From Acidovorax temperans (GTDB lineage Bacteria > Pseudomonadota > Gammaproteobacteria > Burkholderiales > Burkholderiaceae_C): a stretch of DNA of 64,000 bases. Below, in pieces: positions 18,965 through 29,169 of the stretch. A program made the position numbers and the translations under genes. The stretch is taken from NCBI RefSeq assembly GCF_006716905.1, contig NZ_VFPV01000001.1, positions 994,001-1,058,000 on the forward strand, given 5' to 3'. Every line of letters starts with the position of its first letter. The stretch's first letter is position 1. Below the pieces are notes generated by a model. That model had not been told where the DNA came from, ran no database searches, and saw nothing but the letters and a program-made list of their open reading frames with translations.

Positions 18965-19186
18965 GGTGATGCTCCTTGAAAGTTGTGTGGAATTCAACAT
19001 CTCTGGCGCACGGCTGGCACCAGACCTGCAGGCAGCCAGAGGCAGAAACCTCCACCACCTTCCCTTCCAATTTACGGCCCGCGTTCTGCCATTTCAAGAG
19101 CCCCCGCCGGGCCAACATGCGCGGGTTGATGTGCCTCAAAAAGCCCCAGCCACCGCCCCGCGCAGACCGGCCTGCACAATGCCCCC

Positions 19187-21835
19187 ATGCTCGCACTGCT
19201 TCGCACCTTCTCGTGGCAAGACCTGCGCCACCACCCCTGGCGCAGCGCCGCGGCCATGGCGGCGGTGATGCTGGGCGTGGCGCTGGCGTTTGCCGTGCAC
19301 GTCATCAACGCATCGGCGCTGGACGAGTTCTCACAGGCCGTTCGCGCCGTCAATGGCCAGCCCGACCTGGAAGTGCGCCCCATGCAAGGCACGCTGGGCG
19401 AAGACCTGTTTGCCCAGATCGCCACCCACCCCGACGTGGCCCGCGCCAACCCGGTGCTGGAGGCCACGGCCATGGCCCGCCCTGTGGCGCTAGCCCCCGT
19501 CGCTGCCCCCGTCGCCCTGCGCCTGCTGGGGGCCGATGCCCTGCTGCTGCCCGCCATGGCCCCAGTCCTCATGCCCCGGCCGTGGGAGGGCGCGGCGCGT
19601 GATGCCCTCTTTGCCCCCGCCACCGTTTACCTCAACCCCGCTGCGCTACAGTCGCTGGGCGTGCCGCCCGAGGGCAGCCAGCCCCGCCCCACGCTGCAAC
19701 TGCAAACCGGCCTGCGCACCCTGGCCGTGCAAGTCGCAGGCACCGTGAGCGCCCCCGGCGCACCGCTGGCGGTGATGGACATTGGCGCCGCGCAAGACCT
19801 GCTGGGCCGCGTGGGCCAGCTCACCCGCATCGACCTGCAACTGCAGCCCGGCACCGACCGCAGCGCCTTCCAACAAGCGCTGCAAGCCCTGCCCGGCTGG
19901 CCCGCACAAGCCACGCTGGCCGAGCCGGGCGATGCGGCGCAGCGGGTGAGCAACCTCTCGCGCGCCTACCGCGTCAACCTGACCGTGCTGGCGCTGGTGG
20001 CGCTGTTCACCGGGGCGTTTCTCGTGTTCTCGGTGCTGGCCCTCAGCGTGGCGCAGCGCGGGCCGCAGTTTGCGTTGCTGGCCGTGCTGGGTGCCACGCC
20101 GCGCCAGCGGCTGGCGCTGGTGCTGGCCGAATCGGCCCTGCTGGGCGTGGCGGGCAGCCTGGCCGGGCTGGCTTTGGGCACCGCTCTGGCCAGCGCGGCG
20201 CTGCAGTTGTTGGGTGGCGACCTGGGCGGTGGCTACTTTGCCGGGGTGCAGCCCCGCCTGCAGTGGAGCCTGCCCGCCGCCCTGCTGTACGGCAGCCTGG
20301 GCGTGGCCGCCGCCGTGGCAGGCGGCTGGTGGCCCGCCCGCGCCGCGCAGGCCCTGCCGCCCGCGCAAACCCTGAAGGGCATGGGCAGTGCCAGCGGGCG
20401 CGCCGGGCGGGGCTGGGTTGGGTTGGTTTTGATAGCTGCTAGCGCTGGTTTGGCGGCGCTTCCGCCCGTTTTTGGCATCCCATTGGCGGCCTATGTGGCG
20501 ATTGGCCTGCTGCTGGTGGGCGGCATTGCGCTGCTGCCCTGGGGCGTGGCCTGGCTGCTGCAGCGCCTGCAGCCGCTGGCAGCGCGCCACCCGCTCACCC
20601 TGCTGGCGCTGGAGCGCGCCCGCCGCATGCGCGGCACCGCCGCCATTGCCGTGGGCGGCGTGGTGGCCAGCCTGAGCCTGGCCGTGGCGCTGACGGTGAT
20701 GGTGGCCAGCTTTCGCGGCTCGGTCATCCAGTGGCTGGACGCAGTGTTGCCCTCGCCGCTGTACGTGCGCTCGGCCCTGCAAGCTGCGGGGGGCGACGCC
20801 GCTCTGCTGCCCCCCGGCTTTGCCGAAGTGGTGGCCCGCCTGCCGGGTGTGGACAAGGTATCGCCCCTGCGCACCAGCCCCCTGCAACTGAGCGCCACCC
20901 GCCCCGCTCTCACCGTGCTCAGCCGCCCGCTGGGCACCGACCCCGCCCAGGTGCTGCCCCTCACCGGCCCGGCACTGCCCGTGCCTGCGGGGCAGATCGG
21001 CGTGTATGTGAGCGAGGCGGTGGTGGACCTGTATGGCGTGCGCCCCGGCCAGGCGTGGCCCGAGCTTTCCAAGGCTTTTATGCCTGCAGCGACCGACCAT
21101 CAAGCGCAGGCAGCTACGTTTTTCATAGCAGGCGTGTGGCGCGACTATGTGCGCCAGACCGGGGCCATCACCCTCGACAGCGCCGCCTACCAGCGCCTGA
21201 CGGGCGACACCCGCATCAGCGACCTGGCCCTGTGGCCTGCAGACGGGGTGGACATGGCCGCACTGCAAAGCCGCATCCGCAACGCGGCGCAGCAGGCCAG
21301 CGCGGCAGCACCAGCGGGCACCAGCGACTCAGGTGCCGCCAACCACAGCGCGGATGGCAATCCGCCCCTGGTCGAATTTGTCTCCGCCCAATCCATCCGC
21401 GAACGCTCGCTGCAAATCTTTGACCGCAGCTTCGCCGTCACCTACTGGCTGCAGGCCGTGGCCATCGGCATCGGCCTCTTCGGCGTGGCCGCCAGCTTCA
21501 GCGCCCAAGTCCTGGCCCGCCGCAAAGAATTCGGCCTGCTCGCCCACCTGGGCCTCACCCGCCGCCAGATCCTGGCCGTGGTGGCAGGCGAAGGCGCGGC
21601 ATGGACGGGCATCGGTGCCATCGCAGGCGTGCTGCTGGGCCTGGCAGTGTCCGTCGTGCTGGTGCACGTGGTCAACCCGCAGAGCTTTCACTGGACGATG
21701 GAGATGAACATCCCCGCGCCGCGCTTGTGGGCGCTGTGTGCGGCGGTGGTGGTGTCAGGCACGGTGACCGCGTGGCTGGCCGGGCGGGCGGCGGCGGGGA
21801 GGGATGCGGTGATGGCGGTGAAGGAGGATTGGTGA
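19187..21835 (+). CDS. ABC exporter permease, FtsX/YbbP-like
   Basis: An 882-residue inner-membrane permease with duplicated architecture: an N-terminal helix, a periplasmic MacB-like domain (about 45-250), an FtsX domain (about 265-390), two more helices, a second periplasmic domain (about 520-740) and a final FtsX domain (about 755-875). This matches YbbP/DUF214-type permeases paired with YbbA/LolD ATPases. It probably works with the ATPase at 17849 and the AttH-like protein at 23381 in lipid or hydrophobic-substrate export, but the substrate is unknown. Two segments (20425-20476 and 21073-21131) derive from the dispersed repeat and are read in frame. Confidence 0.88.
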   Translation: MLALLRTFSWQDLRHHPWRSAAAMAAVMLGVALAFAVHVINASALDEFSQAVRAVNGQPDLEVRPMQGTLGEDLFAQIATHPDVARANPVLEATAMARPVALAPVAAPVALRLLGADALLLPAMAPVLMPRPWEGAARDALFAPATVYLNPAALQSLGVPPEGSQPRPTLQLQTGLRTLAVQVAGTVSAPGAPLAVMDIGAAQDLLGRVGQLTRIDLQLQPGTDRSAFQQALQALPGWPAQATLAEPGDAAQRVSNLSRAYRVNLTVLALVALFTGAFLVFSVLALSVAQRGPQFALLAVLGATPRQRLALVLAESALLGVAGSLAGLALGTALASAALQLLGGDLGGGYFAGVQPRLQWSLPAALLYGSLGVAAAVAGGWWPARAAQALPPAQTLKGMGSASGRAGRGWVGLVLIAASAGLAALPPVFGIPLAAYVAIGLLLVGGIALLPWGVAWLLQRLQPLAARHPLTLLALERARRMRGTAAIAVGGVVASLSLAVALTVMVASFRGSVIQWLDAVLPSPLYVRSALQAAGGDAALLPPGFAEVVARLPGVDKVSPLRTSPLQLSATRPALTVLSRPLGTDPAQVLPLTGPALPVPAGQIGVYVSEAVVDLYGVRPGQAWPELSKAFMPAATDHQAQAATFFIAGVWRDYVRQTGAITLDSAAYQRLTGDTRISDLALWPADGVDMAALQSRIRNAAQQASAAAPAGTSDSGAANHSADGNPPLVEFVSAQSIRERSLQIFDRSFAVTYWLQAVAIGIGLFGVAASFSAQVLARRKEFGLLAHLGLTRRQILAVVAGEGAAWTGIGAIAGVLLGLAVSVVLVHVVNPQSFHWTMEMNIPAPRLWALCAAVVVSGTVTAWLAGRAAAGRDAVMAVKEDW
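20425..20476. repeat. Dispersed palindromic repeat, copy in permease gene
   Basis: The left arm TTTTGATAGCTGCTAGCGCT is nearly consensus; the right arm is decayed (GGCGCTTCCGCCCGTTTTT). It encodes part of a transmembrane helix, LVLIAASAGLAALPPVF. Confidence 0.6.
21073..21131. repeat. Dispersed palindromic repeat, second copy in permease gene
   Basis: GCTTTTATGCCTGCAGCG and CAAGCGCAGGCAGCTACG form imperfect arms around a short loop, with the TTTTTCATAGCA edge. It encodes a segment of the second periplasmic domain. Confidence 0.55.
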
Positions 21836-22005
21836 GAGGCGTCAAAGACTGCAGCGGAGCTGCTCAAAGAACCATCAAAAGCTTCATACCCCACTCACTG
21901 GTCAAATTTAAGTCCACTTGATCCCTACTTATGCATCCACTAATAATTTCAGGAAAATTCAAAACATAATTTCCACAAAACAACAATTCAGCAAAGGAGC
22001 TCTCA

Positions 22006-22176
22006 GTGGACCGAAAATTACTGAAATTACCGTTTCGAGCAAGCAGTACGCCAGATTGGGTTTGCCCGGCTTACGAACTAACCGAGCATGTTCTTCAAGA
22101 AATATACGAACCACGAATCAAGAAACTAAAAGCCATCGCAAAGAAGGTGAATAAGAAAAAAGGTCCCGGCAGCTAA
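22006..22176 (+). CDS. Putative 56-residue protein in an AT-rich patch
   Basis: A GTG-started open frame with a strong Shine-Dalgarno (AAAGGAG, 6 bases before the start). It encodes a 56-residue basic protein beginning MDRKLLKLPFRASS, with DWVCPAYELTEHVLQEIY in the middle and a Lys-rich tail. It is not recognised. It lies in a patch (about 21890-22320) that is far more AT-rich than the surrounding genes, which points to recent acquisition or a gene remnant. The rest of the 485-bp gap, 21836-22320, shows no other gene. It could be a truncated piece of a larger lost gene. Confidence 0.45.
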   Translation: MDRKLLKLPFRASSTPDWVCPAYELTEHVLQEIYEPRIKKLKAIAKKVNKKKGPGS

Positions 22177-22320
22177 TTTATTCAAAATTATCCGACCGGC
22201 AAAAAAACTAACTGGAAGACGATTGCGTAAAACGTGAATTTTCTACTCAAATGCCAAAAATTGACTATTTGAGCCTTTGAGTAAATATTTGCCGACGATC
22301 AATCCACTCAAACGATCCTC

Positions 22321-23376
22321 ATGACCCTCCCCTCCCCCTGGCTCCACGAAGCCATCGCCCGCATCGAAGCCGATTACCAGCGAAGCGCCGACACCCACCT
22401 GATCCCGCTGCGCCTGCTCGCCTTTGCTGCGCACGGCATTGACCTGTACCTCAAAGACGAATCCACGCACCCCACGGGCAGCCTGAAGCACCGGCTGGCG
22501 CGGTCGCTGTTTTTGTATGCGCTGTGCAATGGCTGGCTGCATGAGGGCTCGACGGTGGTGGAGGCATCGAGCGGCTCCACTGCAGTGAGCGAGGCCTACT
22601 TTGCGCGACTGCTGGGCCTGCCGTTTGTGGCGGTGATGCCGCGCAGCACCTCGCCCGAGAAGATTGCGCAGATCGAGTTTCACGGTGGGCGCTGCCATCT
22701 GGTGGGCAGTGCGGGCCAGGTGTATGAGGAGGCCCGAGCCATTGCGGCGGAGACGGGCGGGCATTACATGGACCAGTTCACCTATGCCGAGCGGGCCACC
22801 GACTGGCGGGGCAACAACAACATTGCCGAGAGCATGTTCACCCAGATGGCGCGCGAGCGGCACCCGGTGCCGCGCTGGATTGTGGTGGGCGCAGGCACGG
22901 GCGGCACCAGCGCTACCATGGGCCGTTATGTGCGCTACCAGCGGCATGCCACGCAGGTGTGCGTGGCCGACCCGGCGGGTTCGGTGTTCAGCGCCTACCA
23001 CCGCACGGGCGATGCCAGCCTGACGGCCCCCGGCTCGCGCATTGAAGGCATTGGCCGCCCACGGGTGGAGCCGAGCTTTATTCGCACGCTGGTAGACCGC
23101 ATGGTGGATGTGGCGGATGTGGATTCGGTCGCCGCCATGCGGGTGCTGTCGCAACTGCTGGGGCTGCGCGTGGGGCCATCCACCGGCACCAACTTTGTGG
23201 CGATGCTCACGCTGGCGCATGAGATGCGTGAGCGGGGCGAGAGCGGCTCGATCCTGTCGCTGCTGTGCGATGCGGGGGAGCGGTATTTGCCCACGTACTA
23301 CAACTGCGACTGGGTGCACCAGACGATGGGCGACTGCGCAGGCGCAGAGCAGCGCCTGAACGCGCTGCTGGCCTGA
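22321..23376 (+). CDS. PLP-dependent cysteine synthase-fold enzyme (Cds1-like)
   Basis: A fold-type II PLP enzyme of 351 residues. The Schiff-base lysine is K56 in [11 protein letters not shown], the substrate loop is [14 protein letters not shown], and the phosphate-binding glycine loop is [12 protein letters not shown] near residues 189-200. The overall pattern fits the PLP-dependent cysteine synthase family, close to L-cysteine desulfhydrase Cds1, which releases sulfide and pyruvate from cysteine. The exact reaction is inferred only from family likeness. The enzyme has no obvious link to the flanking ABC exporter genes. Its ATG lies at the edge of the AT-rich patch and it may be a later insertion. 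Confidence 0.82.
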   Translation: MTLPSPWLHEAIARIEADYQRSADTHLIPLRLLAFAAHGIDLYLKDESTHPTGSLKHRLARSLFLYALCNGWLHEGSTVVEASSGSTAVSEAYFARLLGLPFVAVMPRSTSPEKIAQIEFHGGRCHLVGSAGQVYEEARAIAAETGGHYMDQFTYAERATDWRGNNNIAESMFTQMARERHPVPRWIVVGAGTGGTSATMGRYVRYQRHATQVCVADPAGSVFSAYHRTGDASLTAPGSRIEGIGRPRVEPSFIRTLVDRMVDVADVDSVAAMRVLSQLLGLRVGPSTGTNFVAMLTLAHEMRERGESGSILSLLCDAGERYLPTYYNCDWVHQTMGDCAGAEQRLNALLA

Positions 23377-23380
23377 CACC

Positions 23381-24547
23381 ATGGCTGGCTTGCCCCCTTG
23401 GCCACAGTCACAGCCCCCCACAGCGGCGGGCATGTCACCACGCTTTGCCCGGCGGCAGTGGCTGGCCTGGGCATTGGTCATGGCTGGTGCCGCCACGGCG
23501 CGTGATGGCTTGGCGTTGCCAGCGAAGACCTTGCAGTTTCCGCGCGACCACGGCAGCCACCCTGACCTGCGCACCGAGTGGTGGTACATCACCGGGCACG
23601 CGTTTGCGGATGGCCGGCCCTGGGGGTTTCAGGTGACGTTTTTCCGCTCGCGCATGGATGCCACACAAACCATGCGGTCAGCGTTTGCCGCCAAGCAGCT
23701 GCTGTTTGCCCACGCGGCCATTACCGATGTGCAGGGGCAAAAGCTGCTGCACGACCAGCGCGTGGCGCGCGCCGGGTTTGGCGTGGCAGAAGCCAGCGAA
23801 GCCGACACGGCAGTGCGGCTGCGCGACTGGAGCTTGCTGCGGCAGAACGCGCCGGGCCCTGGCGCGGATGCAACTGCAAGCCGCTATACCGCACGGATCA
23901 CGGGTGAGCAATTTGGTTTGCAACTGCAGTTTGAATCCACCCAACCCTTGTTGCTGCAGGGGCAGCGGGGTTTGTCGCGCAAGGGGCCGTTGGCCGAACA
24001 GGCCAGCTACTACTACAGCCAGCCCCAGCTGGCCGTGAGCGGCAGCATGGTGGTGGGCGGCCGCACCCTGCCCATTGACCCCACCCGACCTGCACGCGCC
24101 TGGATGGACCATGAATGGAGCGAAGCCCTGTTGGCAGACGATGCAGTGGGGTGGGACTGGATCGGGATGAACCTGCACGACGGCAGTGCGCTCACGGCCT
24201 TCCGGCTGCGGCGCGCCGATGGATCGGCGCTGTGGGCTGGTGGATCGTTCAGAGGCGCGGGCCAGATAACGCCACAGGTGTTCTCAGCCACCGACGTATC
24301 GTGGCGCCCGCTGCGGTGGTGGACCAGCCCCCAAAGCGGCGCCCGCTACCCAGTGCAGTGGGAGGTGCAAACCCCGGTCGGCACCTACACGGTGAATGCG
24401 GTGCTGGACGCGCAAGAGCTGGACAGCAGTGCGTCTACCGGCGCGGTGTATTGGGAGGGGTTGTCGAACCTGACCCACGCCAATGGCCAAGCGGCGGGCC
24501 GCGGTTATCTGGAAATGACGGGGTACACCAAGGCTATGCGACTGTAG
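23381..24547 (+). CDS. AttH/CrtC-like lipocalin-type exported protein
   Basis: A 388-residue protein with an Arg-Arg-containing N-terminal signal (FARRQWLAWALVMAGAATA). The first lipocalin-like half shows FPRDHGSHPDLRTEWWYITG and GFQVTFFRSR. The second half has WMDHEWSEALLADDAVGWDW and ends with YWEGLSNLTHANG and GRGYLEMTGY. These are hallmarks of the AttH family (related to carotenoid 1,2-hydratase CrtC). In many genomes attH-like genes follow an ABC ATPase and FtsX-like permease, as here after 17849 and 19187. Carotenoid hydration is unlikely without crt genes; a periplasmic role with the exporter is more plausible. Confidence 0.85.
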   Translation: MAGLPPWPQSQPPTAAGMSPRFARRQWLAWALVMAGAATARDGLALPAKTLQFPRDHGSHPDLRTEWWYITGHAFADGRPWGFQVTFFRSRMDATQTMRSAFAAKQLLFAHAAITDVQGQKLLHDQRVARAGFGVAEASEADTAVRLRDWSLLRQNAPGPGADATASRYTARITGEQFGLQLQFESTQPLLLQGQRGLSRKGPLAEQASYYYSQPQLAVSGSMVVGGRTLPIDPTRPARAWMDHEWSEALLADDAVGWDWIGMNLHDGSALTAFRLRRADGSALWAGGSFRGAGQITPQVFSATDVSWRPLRWWTSPQSGARYPVQWEVQTPVGTYTVNAVLDAQELDSSASTGAVYWEGLSNLTHANGQAAGRGYLEMTGYTKAMRL

Positions 24548-24600
24548 CCGGAATGCCTTTGGGCCAACCACAGCGCGGCAGGCAGGGCTGAACCCAAAAA

Positions 24601-24633
24601 AAGAGCCTGGGGCTGGTAGCCGCAGGCTCTTTG
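24601..24633. terminator. Bidirectional terminator between attH-like gene and mcp
   Basis: AAAGAGCCTG pairs with CAGGCTCTTT across a 13-base loop. The A-rich run upstream gives a long T-run on the minus strand, so it mainly serves the chemoreceptor gene. Confidence 0.85.
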
Positions 24634-24667
24634 AACGGCGCGCCACCACGCGCCAAACATGAAGAAC

Positions 24668-26532
24668 TCAGTCCTGGCTCAACGCCAAAGCCTGCCCCCG
24701 TTGGGGTGCAGCACTGCTGGCCCATGAACCAACGGTGCCGTGGTCGAGCTTGAAGCCGGCTACGGCTTCTGCCAGCGCCACCGCCTGGTGTTGCAGCGAT
24801 TGCGCGGCGGCGGTGGCTTCTTCCACCAGGGCAGCGTTTTGCTGGGTGGCCTGGTCCATCAGCGTCACGGCGCTGCCCACCTCGGCAATGCCCGTGCTTT
24901 GCTCCTGGCTGGCCAGGCTGATGTCGGCCACGATGGTGGTGACCTTGCGCACGCTTTCCACCACCTTGTCCATGGTGGCGCCAGCCTCTTGCACCAGCTT
25001 GCTGCCAGCCTCCACTTGCGAGGCCGATTCGCTGATCAGCTCCTTGATCTCCTTGGCGGCTGTGGCGCTGCGTTGGGCCAGCGTGCGCACTTCAGAGGCC
25101 ACCACTGCAAAGCCGCGCCCTTGCTCACCGGCGCGGGCGGCCTCCACCGCAGCGTTCAGGGCCAGGATGTTGGACTGGAAGGCAATGCCGTCAATGACAC
25201 CAATGATGTCCACGATCTTGCGGGCCGAGGCGTCAATTCCGCCCATGGTCTGCACCACCTGGCCCACCACCGTGCTGGCGTGCGAAGCCACTTGCGAAGC
25301 GCCGGTGGCCAGCTCGTTGGCTTGACGGGCATTGGCGGCGTTTTGCTGCACCGTAGCCGTCAGCTCTTCCATGGCGGCGGCGGTTTCTTCAAGCGAGCCT
25401 GCTTGCTGTTCAGTGCGTGCCGACAAATCCTGGTTGCCGCTGGCAATCTCGGTCGAGGCAAGGCGCACCGACTCCGAAGATTCGCGGATGCTGACCAGCA
25501 CCTTGGCGATCTTGTCCACGAACTGGTTGAACGACGTGGCAATGGCGGCCAGCTCGTCCTTGCCCTGGGTTTCCAGACGGCGTGTGAGATCGCCCTCACC
25601 CGATGCGATGTCACGCAGCGCATCGCTGACCAGGCCCAGACGACGCAGCTGGCGGCTCACGGCCACTGTCAGCAGTGCCACAGCCACCAAGACGCTGAGC
25701 ACGGTGATCAGGCCAGCGATCTGCAGCATCACGGTGACGGCATGGGTGGCTTCGGCGCGATCGATGGCAATGGCCAGGGTCCATGGAGTGCCTTCCACCT
25801 TGGCTGCGTAGAGCATCTGGTCTGCGCCGTCGATCAACACATCGGCACGCGTGCTGTCAGAGGCCAGCTTCGTGAGCATGCCAGCATCAATGCCTTTGGC
25901 AATTTCTGAGGCGGGCTTCAGGGCCAGATCCGCCTTGGGGTTGGCCAGCAGTTTGCCTTCCCCATCAATCAGGAAGGCAAAGCTCTTGGAGATGGGACGA
26001 ATGGCGGCCACTTTTTTGGTCACCGTGTCCAGATGCATGTCGGTACCCACCTCAGCCGTGGGTTGACCTGCGGGGCCTACGGGTTCAGCGAAGGTGATGG
26101 TGAGCTTGCCAGGCTCGCGTCCACATAGGCAGGCGTCAGCACCGGCGCACCGGCCTGCGCTGCCTGCTTGTACCAAGGCCGGGCGGTGCCGTCGTAGCCC
26201 TCGGGCATGGGGTGGTCAAAGATATTGCGCTTGTCGGCTTACACAAAATACGTGTCGTCGAACGCGCCGGCCTGTTTGGCTGCCCGCAAAAATGGCAAAG
26301 GCTCTGACTGGCCCACCGCCAGTTTCAGGGAGCCCGTAATACGTTGCTTCTCACGCACCCATTCCGCCAACTCGTTGGCGTGTGATCGGGTGACCTGCCC
26401 CACCCGGTAATCCAGCTGCGTCAGCGTGTCCTTGCGCACCATGAAAAAGGTGGCCAAGGCCAGCGTCAAAAGAGAGAAAACGGTGATCGCTACGCAAATG
26501 GCGATCAATCTGGCGCGCAGGGTTTGAAACAT
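24668..26532 (-). pseudogene. Cache-domain methyl-accepting chemotaxis protein, doubly disrupted
   Basis: A membrane chemoreceptor beginning at ATG 26532 (MFQTLRARL) with an N-terminal transmembrane helix and a Cache-type periplasmic sensor. The frame hits TAA at 26239-26241, right after AFDDTYFV, where tyrosine is expected. A second lesion near 26109-26115 shifts the frame by one missing base. After it the protein continues with [12 protein letters not shown], the second helix, HAMP, and an intact signalling domain with the tip [19 protein letters not shown]. Two separate lesions in one gene make true inactivation likelier than sequencing error. The C-terminal frame alone would lack the sensor. 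Confidence 0.87.
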
Positions 26533-26843
26533 ATCACCACCTGAAGTATGTAAGTGTTTGCAAATTATGGAGCGCCCTAGCCTGCTTGTATCTAGACATT
26601 TCCACGACTTCAGGATCGTTGCTGAGCGAATACGAACGGCCCATCTGCCAACGCGCAACCGCTCGCAAGATACCGATAGGCCAAACCCAACAACGGTGGG
26701 CCTAAGCTGGGCAAAAAAGGGAGAAATGGCGCGAACTGCTTCGGTGCAGGCAGCACCGCACCGGGCTGGATACGCACAGAGGCAGAACTCATGCCCTAGG
26801 CCCGCCCCCCCACGAAAGCAGCGGCGCAGACCCGGGCAAGCGT
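26533..26843. other. Intergenic gap without a supported gene
   Basis: This 311-bp gap lies between the chemoreceptor pseudogene start and the DUF1178 stop. I see no RNA gene, repeat copy or convincing promoter in it. Short open frames here look like chance. Confidence 0.4.
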
Positions 26844-27299
26844 CTATTGCAGCGGCTCTTTCAGTGCTGGGGGCAGCGGCAGCACCGGAATGCCCTCTTC
26901 CAGCAGCTGCAGCGTTTGATCAATGTTTGCTTGCCCACGAATGGGGCGTTGGTCAGCTTCACCCCAATGCATTTTGCGGGCTTCTTCGGTGAAGCGTTCG
27001 CCCACGTCCTCAGACTGAGCAACAGCTTGCCGCATCCGCTGCAGCCACGCCGCAGCCTGCGAAGCGTCTGAGGGTAGCTGAGGCGGTGGCGAAGGTTCGG
27101 CGGTGGGCACCTGCGCACTGGCTGACGCCGAAGCGCGCAAATTCAGGCGCGGAGCGCTGAGGCGTTTTTGTATCTGGTCATCCCCACACAGAGGGCACTG
27201 AACCAGCCCTTTGCCAAGCTGGGATTGGAAGTCTTCCTCTGACGCAAACCAGCCTTCAAAGACATGTTCGCTACGGCAGTGCAGATCCAACACCTTCAT
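26844..27299 (-). CDS. DUF1178 family protein
   Basis: A 151-residue cytoplasmic protein of unknown function. The N-terminus MKVLDLHCRSEHVFEGWFAS and the following CPLCG give a C8 plus C-x2-C arrangement, suggesting a small metal site. An Ala/Ser/Pro-rich stretch follows, and then a conserved C-terminal block (ARKMHWGEADQRPIRGQA). It sits at the end of the complex I cluster, as in many Burkholderiales, and may be carried on the same transcript. No experimental role is known to me. Confidence 0.88.
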   Translation of the reverse strand: MKVLDLHCRSEHVFEGWFASEEDFQSQLGKGLVQCPLCGDDQIQKRLSAPRLNLRASASASAQVPTAEPSPPPQLPSDASQAAAWLQRMRQAVAQSEDVGERFTEEARKMHWGEADQRPIRGQANIDQTLQLLEEGIPVLPLPPALKEPLQ

Positions 27300-27335
27300 G
27301 GTAACAATCGCTCAGAAGGAAAAAGCTCGGCAGAC

Positions 27336-27641
27336 TCAGCTATGGCGCCGCAATAGATACCGGTACACAAAGCCCGGAAACGCCAGCGTGAGAAACAACG
27401 TACCGGTGATGGCGTAGAACTCCCACCCCTGGGGAGCATTCTGGCCAGCACGACGCTCCAGCAACATCGCAAAGCCGCCCACCAGAAAGTACAAGACGAC
27501 CAGTTCCACCAAACGGATGAGCAACCCTTTGCGAGGCGAAGCCACAGGCCCCACCAACGCCACCCGGTGGTTGAGGAAAGGCAAGTTGGCCGCCACCAGA
27601 GCAGCCAAAATCACCAGCCAAATGGCAGCGGTCTGTGACAC
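27336..27641 (-). CDS. DUF2818 family membrane protein
   Basis: A 101-residue protein with three predicted membrane helices (near residues 4-22, 45-63 and 75-93) and a short polar loop SPRKGLLIR. It directly follows nuoN (7-bp gap) and is a regular companion of the nuo operon in betaproteobacteria. It could be an accessory or assembly factor of complex I, but that is inference from position. Confidence 0.88.
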   Translation of the reverse strand: MSQTAAIWLVILAALVAANLPFLNHRVALVGPVASPRKGLLIRLVELVVLYFLVGGFAMLLERRAGQNAPQGWEFYAITGTLFLTLAFPGFVYRYLLRRHS

Positions 27642-27648
27642 AGACGCC

Positions 27649-29142
27649 TCAGGTCGCCAGGGCGCGGACGATAGCGTCAGCGCACAGTGCCATCAAACCG
27701 CCTGGCAACAAGCCCAACACCAGCACCAATGCGCCGTTCAAAGTCAAGACAAACCGAACGTCGAGCGGAGCGGATACGCTGGTGGCGGTCAATGGCGCGT
27801 CGAAATACATCACCTTCACGACGCGCAGGTAATAGAACGCACCGATCAGCGACATAACCACTGCAAACACGGCCAGCGCGATATAAGCGGTCTGCCCAGA
27901 AGCCAGCAACGACTGCAGCACCGCCAGCTTGGCGTAGAAGCCCACCAGTGGAGGAATACCAGCCATGGAGAACAGGCAGATAGCCATCACACCTGCGTAC
28001 AAGGGGCTGCGCTGGTTGAGACCCGCCAGATCCGAAATCTCTTCGCTTTCAAAACCTTCGCGAGCCAACAGCAGAATGACACCGAACGTGGCCAAGGTAG
28101 TCAACACGTAGGTCACGACATAGAACATCGAAGCGCTGTATGCGTTCTCCGCCACGGCCGAATTCACCTGCCCGTTGATCACCCCGGACAGCAGGCCCAG
28201 CAACACAAAGCCCATTTGAGAAATGGTCGAGTACGCCAGCATCCGCTTGAGATTGGTCTGCGCGATGGCGGCCAGGTTACCAATCAACAGCGAGCCGATG
28301 GCGAGCACAGCCAACATTTGCTGCCAATCGATGGCCAAAGGCAGCAGTCCGTCTACCAGCAAGCGCATGGTGATGGCGAACGCAGCCAGCTTGGGCGCGC
28401 TACCAATCATCAGTGTGATGGCGGTGGGAGCACCTTGGTACACATCAGGAATCCACATGTGGAAGGGAACCACACCCAGCTTGAAGGCCAAGCCAGCCAC
28501 GACAAACACCAAACCAAATACCAGCACCTGGTGCTTGACCTGACCCGAAAGCACGGCCTTGAACACTTGCCCGATATCCAAAGAACCTGTGGCGCCATAG
28601 AGCATGGACAGGCCGTAGAGCAAGAAACCGCTGGCCATGGCACCCAGCACGAAATACTTCATGGCCGCTTCGGTCGCGGTCGCATTGTCGCGGCGCAAGG
28701 CCACCAGGGCGTAGCTGGACAGCGTCAGCAGCTCCAAGCCCAGGTAAATGACCAGGAAGTTGTTGCCGGAGATCATGATGAACATGCCCAGCAAGGCAAA
28801 CATCGAGAGCGTGAACATTTCGCCGCCGCGCAGCATGTCGCGGTCTGCAGCGTAGGGGCGTGAGTAGACCAAGGTCACCATGACTGCAATCGTGGCAAAG
28901 CACTTGAGCCAATTGCCCATGGCGTCACTGACCACCATGTTGCCGAAACCATAAAAGGTGTTGCCACTGCTGGCGTACACACCTTCGAGGGCAGCCACCA
29001 CAGCCAGTGTCAGCATGGTCAGCACATAGGTTGCCGTGCGACGGGGGCTCTTCACCCACAGGTCAACCAGCGCGATCACGCAGGCCATCACAAGAAGCAC
29101 GATCTCGGGGTAGACCGCAAGCCAGCTGATGTTGTCAATCAT
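27649..29142 (-). CDS. nuoN: NADH-quinone oxidoreductase subunit N
   Basis: An antiporter-like membrane subunit of complex I, 497 residues with about 14 helices. Conserved proton-path features are visible in [20 protein letters not shown] and [19 protein letters not shown] motifs, including the helix-break proline and key lysines. It is the last core gene of the nuo operon and couples quinone reduction to proton translocation. Confidence 0.97.
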   Translation of the reverse strand: MIDNISWLAVYPEIVLLVMACVIALVDLWVKSPRRTATYVLTMLTLAVVAALEGVYASSGNTFYGFGNMVVSDAMGNWLKCFATIAVMVTLVYSRPYAADRDMLRGGEMFTLSMFALLGMFIMISGNNFLVIYLGLELLTLSSYALVALRRDNATATEAAMKYFVLGAMASGFLLYGLSMLYGATGSLDIGQVFKAVLSGQVKHQVLVFGLVFVVAGLAFKLGVVPFHMWIPDVYQGAPTAITLMIGSAPKLAAFAITMRLLVDGLLPLAIDWQQMLAVLAIGSLLIGNLAAIAQTNLKRMLAYSTISQMGFVLLGLLSGVINGQVNSAVAENAYSASMFYVVTYVLTTLATFGVILLLAREGFESEEISDLAGLNQRSPLYAGVMAICLFSMAGIPPLVGFYAKLAVLQSLLASGQTAYIALAVFAVVMSLIGAFYYLRVVKVMYFDAPLTATSVSAPLDVRFVLTLNGALVLVLGLLPGGLMALCADAIVRALAT

Positions 29143-29169
29143 CTCAAATCTCTCTGTTCTGTCTGTCGG

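Noticed and set aside
18965..19186. Sigma-32 promoter for hsp20
   Set aside because: No convincing -35/-10 heat-shock pair on the minus strand.
27517..28863. Long plus-strand open frame across nuoN
   Set aside because: Low-complexity His/Gln-rich translation, a mirror of nuoN codon bias.
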